Origin: Desulfobulbus sp.
GTDB lineage: Bacteria; Desulfobacterota; Desulfobulbia; Desulfobulbales; Desulfobulbaceae
NCBI GenBank assembly: GCA_030602145.1
Contig: JAUWAH010000195.1
Span: 1-5,543 of the forward strand
Direction: 5' to 3'
Length of the DNA: 5,543 nt
In this document: piece after piece, positions 1 through 5,543 of the stretch
Layout of the letters: each line of letters starts with the position of its first letter
How positions within the stretch are numbered: position 1 is the stretch's first letter
Notes under the pieces: model-generated
What the model was told of the DNA's origin: nothing
What the model saw: the letters and a program-made list of their open reading frames with translations, nothing else
The model's database searches: none
Program-made: the position numbers and the translations under genes

Positions 1-1790
1 GTCCGCTTCAGCTTCAGGGTCGGGGTGAGCAGGCCGTTGGCGATACTCCACTCATCAAGCAGCAGGGCCACCCTGCGCACCTGGGCATGGGCGGGAAAGG
101 CGTGCAGCAGTCCGCCGACGATGGAGAGCACCGCCTTAAGGACGCGGTCTGCCTCCAGAGAGGACGGATCGGCCGGGTCCAGCCCGCATTCCTTGGCCAG
201 TTTCCGCCAGCCATCGGGCCGCAGAACGAGCAGGGCGGCCAGATAGGGCCGGCCCTCGCCGACCACCAGGGCATGGTCCACCAAGGGGTCGGCGGTGATC
301 ACCATCTCCAGGTCGGCGGGCGCCACCTTTTCCCCGGTGGAGGTGACAATGATCTCTTTGAGGCGGCCGCGAATATGCAGGGCCCCCTCCTCCATGGCCA
401 CGGCATCGCCGGTGTGCAGCCAGCCGGCCTCGTCGATGACCTCCCGGGTCCGTTCCGGCTGCTGCCAGTAGCCCAGCATCACACCGGGGCTCCTGACCAA
501 TAATTCGCTGTCCGGCCCGATGGTCCACTCCACGCCGGGCAGGGGCGGCCCCACCGAGGCGGGGAGGTTTCGTGCCGGGGTGTTGGTGCTGACCACCGGC
601 GCGGCCTCGGTCAGACCGTAGCCCTGGATCAGGGGCAGACCGAGACTGAGAAAGAACCGGGACACCGATTCCAGCAGCGGGGCGCCGCCGCTCACCGCGA
701 AGCGGATCCGACCGCCGAGCCGGCCGGTGATCTTGGCCGCCACCAGCCGGTGCAGCAACGGCCAGAGCAGCCGGTGGACAGGCGGCGGCTGTGTCTGCCG
801 GCCCTGCGACCACTGGAACCGTCGCCAGCCGATCGCCAGGGCCAGGGCGAACAACCGCCGGGCCAGGAACGGCTTGTCGCGCAACTGCTCGCGCACCCTG
901 GCATAGATCTTCTCGTAGATGCGGGGCACGGAAATGAGGATGGTGGGCTGCATGGCTTGCAGATCGTCGGCTAACTGCTCCATGGACCGGCTGTAGGCCA
1001 CCGAACAGCCGGCCATCATCGGTGTGTAATAGCCCACGGTCCGCTCGAAGGCGTGCGACAGGGGCAGGAAGGAAAGCAGCCGGTCGGCCGGGGTGCAGTC
1101 GATCACCCGGAGAATGGCCTCGGCATTCCGGAGGATATTGGCGTGGGAGAGCATCACCCCCTTGGGCGGGCCGGTGGTTCCGGAGGTGTAGATGATGGTG
1201 GCCAGATCGTCGGGATCGGATTCGTCGGCGGGCGGCATCGGCTCCCCCTCCGGCGGCGGCAGCCAGTCGGCGACCGGGACGATGGCCGGGGCGACCGGAG
1301 ACGGTGCGATCCCCTCCTCCAGGCAGAGGACCCGGACCAGATCCGGCAAGCGGTCGGCGCGCGGCGCCAGATCCGCCCACTGGTCCGCCTTGCCGGTCAG
1401 CAGCAGCCGGCAGCCCGAATCCCGAAGCAGATAGGCGATGTTCTCGGCACTGTCCCAGGTGTAGAGCGGCACCACCACCAGGCCGAGGCCCAGGGCAGCC
1501 TGCTCGAAGCAGATCCACTGCACCGAATTGGCCAGCAGGATCGCCACCCGCTCTCCCCTGGCCAGCCCCTCGCCGGCCAGGGCCCGCCGCCACCGATCGA
1601 CCTCAACGCCGATCTCCCGCCAACTCCAGGTAACCCAGCGGGCCAAGCGGTCATCGTACTGGTGATAGGCGGGCCGATCGGGCGATCGGAGGCATCGTTG
1701 CCACAGCAGTCCGGGCAGGGTGTGGCCTTCGGCGGCTCCGATCGGGTCCGGGGCAAGGGAATCGTGCTCAGGCGGATTGCGCTGGGTCAT
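1..1790 (-). CDS. Long-chain acyl-CoA synthetase (AMP-forming, FAA1 type), 3' end off the left edge
   Basis: An ANL-superfamily ligase that activates long-chain fatty acids with ATP to acyl-AMP and then transfers them to CoA. I translated 596 residues from the ATG at 1788-1790; no stop occurs before the window edge. Visible motifs: P-loop YTSGTTGPPKG (residues 201-211), LPLSHAFER (242-250, typical of bacterial FAA1-type enzymes), YGLTE (391-395), TGD (460-462), GRLKEII (475-481), GEKVAP (486-491) and, at the very edge, LTPTLKLKR (588-596), whose first lysine is the likely catalytic one. Family members run to about 600-640 residues, so only a short tail should be missing. The start is well fixed: an in-frame TAG lies at 1824-1826 with no other start codon between, and a strong Shine-Dalgarno sequence precedes the ATG. 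The gene overlaps the upstream fusion gene by 23 bp in another frame, implying coupled translation. There is no signal peptide. The substrate chain length cannot be read from sequence. Confidence 0.95.
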   Translation of the reverse strand, partial: MTQRNPPEHDSLAPDPIGAAEGHTLPGLLWQRCLRSPDRPAYHQYDDRLARWVTWSWREIGVEVDRWRRALAGEGLARGERVAILLANSVQWICFEQAALGLGLVVVPLYTWDSAENIAYLLRDSGCRLLLTGKADQWADLAPRADRLPDLVRVLCLEEGIAPSPVAPAIVPVADWLPPPEGEPMPPADESDPDDLATIIYTSGTTGPPKGVMLSHANILRNAEAILRVIDCTPADRLLSFLPLSHAFERTVGYYTPMMAGCSVAYSRSMEQLADDLQAMQPTILISVPRIYEKIYARVREQLRDKPFLARRLFALALAIGWRRFQWSQGRQTQPPPVHRLLWPLLHRLVAAKITGRLGGRIRFAVSGGAPLLESVSRFFLSLGLPLIQGYGLTEAAPVVSTNTPARNLPASVGPPLPGVEWTIGPDSELLVRSPGVMLGYWQQPERTREVIDEAGWLHTGDAVAMEEGALHIRGRLKEIIVTSTGEKVAPADLEMVITADPLVDHALVVGEGRPYLAALLVLRPDGWRKLAKECGLDPADPSSLEADRVLKAVLSIVGGLLHAFPAHAQVRRVALLLDEWSIANGLLTPTLKLKR

Positions 1791-4677
1791 GGCTGCCTCC
1801 CTGTTGTTCGGGTTGGGGTCGCTCTATCTCCATCTGGGCCAGCGAGGTGTATTCGCCGGCCAGGTCCGGCTCGCCGCAGCACAGGAGGATCTCGGCCCGC
1901 ACCGCATCGCGCAGGGTGACGGCGGCCTGCCAGTCGTTGCCTTCGGGCGGGATCGGAGCGGAAAACCGCACCGCGACCGGCCCTGGACGGGGAAACCAGG
2001 AGCCGCCGCGCAGCTTGGCGCGGGTACCGCGGATGGTCACCGGAACCACCCCGGCTCCGGCCTGGACGGCGGTCACGAAGGCCCCCATCTGAAAGGGCAG
2101 CAGGCCGGTCATCCGTTGCAGGGTCCCCTCGGCGAAGAAGAGGGGACGCTTGCCGGCTGCGGTCAGGGCGGCGATGCGACGGGCGTCCTCCACCCCCCTG
2201 GCGGCGTCGAACCGTTCGACGAACAGGGCGTCGAGCCGGGTCAGCAGGGTGCGGGCAAAGAACTGGTCGGCCAGCTCCGCCTTGGCAACGAACGAAACCG
2301 GATGGGGCAGCGCGGCGGCCAACACCAGGCTGTCCAGGTAACTGGCGTGATTGGCGGCCAGGACGAGCGGCCGGTCATGGGCGAGATGGTCCAGGCCATG
2401 GACGCTCAACCGGGTGGCGGACAGGGCGGCAAACAGCCGGACCCCCAGGCGCACCGCCCGCCAGCGGGCCGGCATGGATGGCAGAAGGAGGACCAGCAGC
2501 CAGAGGGTCAGGCCGATCGATCCGAACAGCAGCCAGCAGTGGGCCGCATAAAGGACCTCGCCGCACCGGCGTCCGATCCGGCGCAGTTGCGGCACCGCTG
2601 CCGAGGCGGCCAGACGGACGAGCTGGAGCCAGAGGGCCCGGCCGCTTGCGCCGATCGCCCCCCGCTCGTACAGTTCCCGGCAGGCAGCCCGGCGGACCTT
2701 GCCGCTGGAGGTCTTGAGCACCGCACCGGGGGCTCCGATCACCACCTCATCCGGTGGCATGCCGAGCAGATCGACGGCTAAGTTCAGAATGCGGCTGCGC
2801 AGGTCCTGGTGCGATGCTTCGCTGCGCCGACGCGACTCGACCAGCACCACCAGCCGTTCACTGCCGGTGCGGGGATCTGCACTGGCGAAGACGGCGACGC
2901 AGCCCCGACGGGCGCCCTCCAGGTTGCCCACCGCCTCCTCCAACTCGTGGGGATAGATGTTGCGGCCGCCATGGATGATGATGTCCTTGACCCGGCTGGT
3001 CAGGTAGATCTCACCGTCGGCGCTGTAGGCGAGATCGCCGCTGTCGAGCCAGTCGCCGTGGAAGAGCGTCCGAGTCTTGTCCGGGTTGCGGTAATAACCG
3101 GAGGTGGCCGACGGCCCCTTGAACTGCAACCGGCCCTGAACACGGTCGGGCAGTTCCCGGTCGGCCTCGTCGACGATCCGGATCTGGTGGCCGGGCAGCG
3201 GCCGGCCGCAGGAGACGAACTGCGCGGCCAGGGCGTCGCTGTCGGCGGCGGGAACGGCCCGGCCGGTCTCGGCCAGGGTCCCGCGCTCGACCCGGTCGAT
3301 GAGCGGGCCCCGGTGGAGCGGCGGGAAGGCGAGCCCTACCGAGCTTTCGGCCAAACCGTAGACCGGCGTCACCGCCTCGGGGGTAAATCCGTAGGCAGCA
3401 AACCGGCGGCCGAAATCAACGATGGTCGCCGGACTGACCGGCTCGGCGCCGTTGAAGGCCAACCGCCAGGAACTGAGGTCGAGCCCGGCGAGGAGGTCGT
3501 CGGCCAGCCGCCGGCAGCAGAAATCGTAGCCGAAGTTGGGTGAGGCCGACAGGGTGCCCCGGTGGCGGTGGATGGTCCACAGCCACCGCTCCGGCCGGGC
3601 GAGGAAGGCGAGCGGCGGCATGATCACCAGCCGGCAGCCGAAGTAGAGGCTGCCCAGCCAGGCGCCGATCAATCCCATGTCGTGGTAGAGCGGCAGCCAA
3701 CTGACAAAGATGTCGGCTCCGGTGACCTCGGTCACCCGGCCCATGGCCCGAATGTTGGCCAGCAGGTTGGCATGGGTGAGGACCACGCCCTTGGGGTCGC
3801 CGGTGGAGCCGGAGGTGTACTGGATGAAGGCGATGTCGTCGGGCCGGACGGGCACGGGGGTCCAGGCGTCGGTCTCGGCGGTGAGCACCGCCACGGTCTC
3901 CACCAGGTGCAGGGTCTCCACCTGAGCCTTGAGGAGGGCGCCGATGGTCTTGACCTCGTCGACGGTGATCAGGATGCGGGCGGAGGTGTTGCGCAGGATG
4001 CCCCGATGCCTGCGCAGGTGTTCCTCGATCTGGGTGGGCCGCGCCGGCGGATAGAGCGGCACCGGGATGCCGCCGGCGAGCAGGACCGCGAAGAAGGCGG
4101 AGAAATAGTCGAGCCCGGTGGGCAGCATGATGGCCACGGTCTGGCCGGGATCGAGCCCTTGGCGCTGGAGACCGGCCGCCAGCCGCCGGGCGGACTCGGC
4201 AAGCGCCCCGAAGGTCAGGGGAAGACTCTTGTCAGGATGGAGTTCGAAGAGCAGATGGACCCGATCGGGATGGGCGCGGAGGTGGTGGTCGAGCACCGCC
4301 ACCAGGGTAGCGGCCTCCCGGGGGGCGAGGTCGAGACCGTCTTCCGGAGTGGCCGGGGCAACGGTCGCCGTCGGTTGGGCCATTGGTTCTGCGGTCCCCG
4401 CCGCCGCCAGGTGACGGAGGAGATCGCGGGGGCTTTCCGCCACGACCAGGGCCTGCTCGGACAGGCGCAGGCCAAATTCTCGTTCCAGGCGCACCAGCAG
4501 TTCCATCCTGGCCAGGCTGTTCAAGCCGAGATCGCGGTCCAGGGAGCTGTCCAGAGTCAGGTGCAGGCTGCGGCCGGCCCGGGGATGGAGTTCGTCCACC
4601 AGGTGCCTGATGAGGCGGAGAAGTGTCTCCTGTCGATCAGACTGGTTCGATGGGGTCGGTTCGTTCGCGGAACGCAT
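1768..4677 (-). CDS. ACP - fatty acyl-AMP ligase - PlsC acyltransferase trifunctional fusion protein
   Basis: A 969-residue fusion. Residues about 15-95 are an acyl carrier protein domain; Ser54 in DLGLNSLARMEL is the expected phosphopantetheine site, with Asn replacing the usual Asp before it. Residues about 120-675 are an adenylating domain close to fatty acyl-AMP ligases: YTSGSTGDPKG (287-297), WLPLYHDMGL (327-336), a PLAFL...RPERW block, SPNFGYD (379-385), YGLAES (440-445), SGD (546-548), SRVKDIIIHGGRN (561-573) and KTSSGK (655-660, catalytic Lys660). Residues about 713-733 are hydrophobic and probably membrane-embedded. Residues about 750-935 are a PlsC domain with NHASYLD (H777 and D782 of HX4D), FVERF, FFAEGT (848-852, Ala for the common Pro) and VPVTIRG. 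Inferred role: activate a fatty acid, load it on the cis ACP and acylate a lysophospholipid at the inner membrane, as Aas does. An in-frame TAG at 4750-4752 with no other start codon between supports this ATG. The domain calls are firm; substrate and product are not known. Confidence 0.93.
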   Translation of the reverse strand: MRSANEPTPSNQSDRQETLLRLIRHLVDELHPRAGRSLHLTLDSSLDRDLGLNSLARMELLVRLEREFGLRLSEQALVVAESPRDLLRHLAAAGTAEPMAQPTATVAPATPEDGLDLAPREAATLVAVLDHHLRAHPDRVHLLFELHPDKSLPLTFGALAESARRLAAGLQRQGLDPGQTVAIMLPTGLDYFSAFFAVLLAGGIPVPLYPPARPTQIEEHLRRHRGILRNTSARILITVDEVKTIGALLKAQVETLHLVETVAVLTAETDAWTPVPVRPDDIAFIQYTSGSTGDPKGVVLTHANLLANIRAMGRVTEVTGADIFVSWLPLYHDMGLIGAWLGSLYFGCRLVIMPPLAFLARPERWLWTIHRHRGTLSASPNFGYDFCCRRLADDLLAGLDLSSWRLAFNGAEPVSPATIVDFGRRFAAYGFTPEAVTPVYGLAESSVGLAFPPLHRGPLIDRVERGTLAETGRAVPAADSDALAAQFVSCGRPLPGHQIRIVDEADRELPDRVQGRLQFKGPSATSGYYRNPDKTRTLFHGDWLDSGDLAYSADGEIYLTSRVKDIIIHGGRNIYPHELEEAVGNLEGARRGCVAVFASADPRTGSERLVVLVESRRRSEASHQDLRSRILNLAVDLLGMPPDEVVIGAPGAVLKTSSGKVRRAACRELYERGAIGASGRALWLQLVRLAASAAVPQLRRIGRRCGEVLYAAHCWLLFGSIGLTLWLLVLLLPSMPARWRAVRLGVRLFAALSATRLSVHGLDHLAHDRPLVLAANHASYLDSLVLAAALPHPVSFVAKAELADQFFARTLLTRLDALFVERFDAARGVEDARRIAALTAAGKRPLFFAEGTLQRMTGLLPFQMGAFVTAVQAGAGVVPVTIRGTRAKLRGGSWFPRPGPVAVRFSAPIPPEGNDWQAAVTLRDAVRAEILLCCGEPDLAGEYTSLAQMEIERPQPEQQGGSHDPAQSA
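1796..1802 (-). promoter_or_regulatory. Shine-Dalgarno site of the acyl-CoA synthetase gene
   Basis: AGGGAGG on the minus strand sits 5 nt before the ATG at 1788-1790 and lies inside the last codons of the fusion gene. With the 23-bp gene overlap, this suggests that ribosomes finishing the fusion gene can reinitiate here. It is the main support for the chosen start. Confidence 0.8.
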
Positions 4678-4680
4678 CGG

Positions 4681-4686
4681 CCCTCC
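4681..4686 (-). promoter_or_regulatory. Shine-Dalgarno site of the fusion gene
   Basis: GGAGGG on the minus strand ends 3 nt before the ATG at 4675-4677 (5 nt counted from its GGAG core). It supports this ATG as the start of the ACP-ligase-acyltransferase gene. Confidence 0.7.
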
Positions 4687-4716
4687 GGGAAATGGCGGTT
4701 GGCGGGAGGTGGCGTG

Positions 4717-4743
4717 GGGCCGGCTGTCGGCCCTGCTTTTTTT
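4717..4743 (+). terminator. Hairpin plus T-run with intrinsic-terminator form on the plus strand
   Basis: On the plus strand, GGGCCG (4717-4722) and CGGCCC (4728-4733) form a perfect 6-bp GC stem around the loop GCTGT. After 3 nt comes a run of seven T (4737-4743). This is the layout of a rho-independent terminator, but for plus-strand transcription, where no gene is seen in this window. Read on the minus strand, the A-run precedes the stem, so it would not terminate the kinase transcript; it would instead be a hairpin in the 5' leader of the fusion gene. Its function is uncertain. Confidence 0.4.
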
Positions 4744-4746
4744 GGC

Positions 4747-4775
4747 ACTCTACCATGGTTTGCCACCACTGTTAA
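4747..4775 (-). promoter_or_regulatory. Candidate sigma70-type promoter for the fusion gene and acyl-CoA synthetase
   Basis: On the minus strand, TTAACA (4770-4775, five of six matches to the -35 consensus) is separated by exactly 17 nt from TAGAGT (4747-4752, four of six matches to the -10 consensus). Transcription would begin near 4740, giving a leader of about 60 nt before the fusion gene's ATG. The placement between the kinase stop and the lipid genes is sensible, and this stretch is less GC-rich than its surroundings. The match is by eye only. No FadR-like or other operator was recognised. Confidence 0.4.
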
Positions 4776-4819
4776 CCCCGAGATCGCCGCCTGCAGCCGA
4801 ATTCATCCCGCCCGTCGGC

Positions 4820-5543
4820 TCAGGTCGCCTCCTCCCGCCAGGGGAGGATGACTTCGAAGGTTGTGCCCGTACCGACGGTGCTGGTCACGGTGATCGATCC
4901 GCCCATCCGGAGCAGGGCATCCCGGACGATGCAGAGGCCAAGCCCCATGCCCCGCCGCTGGCCGACATTGCCGCCGCGATAGAACGAATCAAAGATATGG
5001 GCCAACTCCTCCTCGGCCACCCCGATCCCCTGATCGGCCACCACCACTCGCAACAGGCTCCCCTGCCTTGTGACCTCAAGGGTGACGCCCTTTTCCGGCG
5101 GGGTATACTGGAACGCGTTGGCCAGCAGGTTTTCCAGTACCCGCCGAAAAAGCTGTTCGTCGAGCAGCAGGAGGCCGCAGCCAGGGGCAACGGTCACGGT
5201 GAACGCATGCCCTTCTGCCCAGGCACCGCCGGTTTCTTCGGCGATGGCGCGACACAGCAGGCCGATATCGCAGGGCATGGCCCGTTCCGGTACCCTGCCC
5301 TCCTCCATCATCCGATAGGTCAGCACCGTATCGGCCAGGTCGGCAAGCTGGCGGGTTGCCCTGCGGATGTATATATGCCGCTCGCTGCGCTGTGCCTCGC
5401 TGAGCCGCTCACCGTAGCGGTCCAGGATATCCAGGCTGCTTTGCAGCAGGCTGAGCGGGGTGCGGAATTCGTGCGCCACAGTGGCCAACAGCTTGCTTTT
5501 CATCTCGTCGGCGGCCAGGGCCGCTTCCTTCGATTGCAACAGT
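4820..5543 (-). CDS. Sensor histidine kinase, C-terminal catalytic core (5' end off the right edge)
   Basis: The C-terminal part of a two-component sensor kinase, which autophosphorylates on histidine and passes the phosphate to a response regulator. Numbering from the TTG codon at 5537-5539: the H-box ATVAHEFRTPLS carries the phospho-accepting His23; the N-box is LENLLANAFQYTP (135-147), G1 is DQGIGV (169-174), the F-box is FDSFYR (183-188) and G2 is GMGLGL (197-202). The protein ends in LPWREEAT at a TGA (4820-4822). All ATP-binding boxes look intact. The reading frame stays open to the window edge, and the residues before the H-box (LLQSKEAALAADEMKSK) look like the usual helical linker, so the TTG is almost certainly an internal Leu codon. 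The sensor domain and signal are therefore unknown. No response regulator lies in the window. The 142-bp gap to the lipid genes argues against close coupling with them. Confidence 0.95.
   Translation of the reverse strand, partial: LLQSKEAALAADEMKSKLLATVAHEFRTPLSLLQSSLDILDRYGERLSEAQRSERHIYIRRATRQLADLADTVLTYRMMEEGRVPERAMPCDIGLLCRAIAEETGGAWAEGHAFTVTVAPGCGLLLLDEQLFRRVLENLLANAFQYTPPEKGVTLEVTRQGSLLRVVVADQGIGVAEEELAHIFDSFYRGGNVGQRRGMGLGLCIVRDALLRMGGSITVTSTVGTGTTFEVILPWREEAT

Noticed and set aside
136..1593. A 485-residue open frame on the minus strand overlapping the acyl-CoA synthetase
   Set aside because: Its translation is rich in Gly, Arg, Ala and Pro with no recognisable domain. The adjacent frame encodes a full set of acyl-CoA synthetase motifs over the same bases, so this is a GC-rich shadow frame.
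1720..2781. A 353-residue open frame on the plus strand, antisense to the fusion gene
   Set aside because: Low-complexity Gly/Gln/Pro-rich translation with no domain, lying opposite the PlsC and ligase coding sequence. Long antisense frames are expected in GC-rich genes.
4743..4765. TGGCA/TGCCA inverted repeat around an ACCATGGT palindrome, considered as an operator
   Set aside because: The repeats are short, overlap the candidate promoter and match no operator I recognise. This could easily be chance.
4796..4819. Inverted repeat GCCGA/TCGGC just after the kinase stop, considered as a terminator
   Set aside because: The stem is only 5 bp with a 14-nt loop and there is no T-run in the direction of transcription.
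3562..4851. A 429-residue open frame on the plus strand, antisense to the ACP and ligase part
   Set aside because: It has no recognisable domain, is compositionally biased, crosses the promoter gap and ends inside the kinase. It also runs through the hairpin and T-run, which would be odd for a real gene.
5537..5539. TTG as the start codon of the histidine kinase
   Set aside because: The frame stays open to the window edge and the H-box would lie only 23 residues from the start, leaving no sensor region. TTG is read as an internal Leu.

Overview
This GC-rich window carries three genes, all on the minus strand and read right to left. The outer two run off the window edges. Protein similarity suggests a Gram-negative proteobacterium or a relative such as Desulfobacterota. 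That is an inference from GC content and domain types, because there is no rRNA or other phylogenetic marker here.

Right edge (4820-5543): the C-terminal catalytic core of a sensor histidine kinase, with HisKA and HATPase_c domains. Its input domain lies outside the window. A 142-bp gap follows (4678-4819). It holds a candidate sigma70-type promoter, a GC-rich hairpin with a T-run (in terminator polarity only on the plus strand), and a Shine-Dalgarno sequence.

Centre (1768-4677): a 969-residue three-part fusion. From the N-terminus it has an acyl carrier protein domain, a fatty acyl-AMP ligase-like adenylating domain, a hydrophobic segment and a PlsC-type lysophospholipid acyltransferase. 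Left (1-1790): a long-chain acyl-CoA synthetase of the FAA1 type, complete at its N-terminus and missing only its last residues. Its start overlaps the end of the fusion gene by 23 bp, with its ribosome binding site inside the fusion gene, so the two are probably co-transcribed and translationally coupled.

Taken together, the two lipid genes look like a fatty-acid activation and phospholipid acylation module. The fusion could adenylate a free fatty acid, load it onto its own ACP and pass it to its own membrane-associated acyltransferase, a self-contained analogue of Aas with the catalytic domains in the opposite order. The adjacent synthetase would make acyl-CoA from the same kind of substrate. 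This pathway is inferred from domain content. The histidine kinase may be unrelated, since the gap and candidate promoter separate it from the lipid genes.
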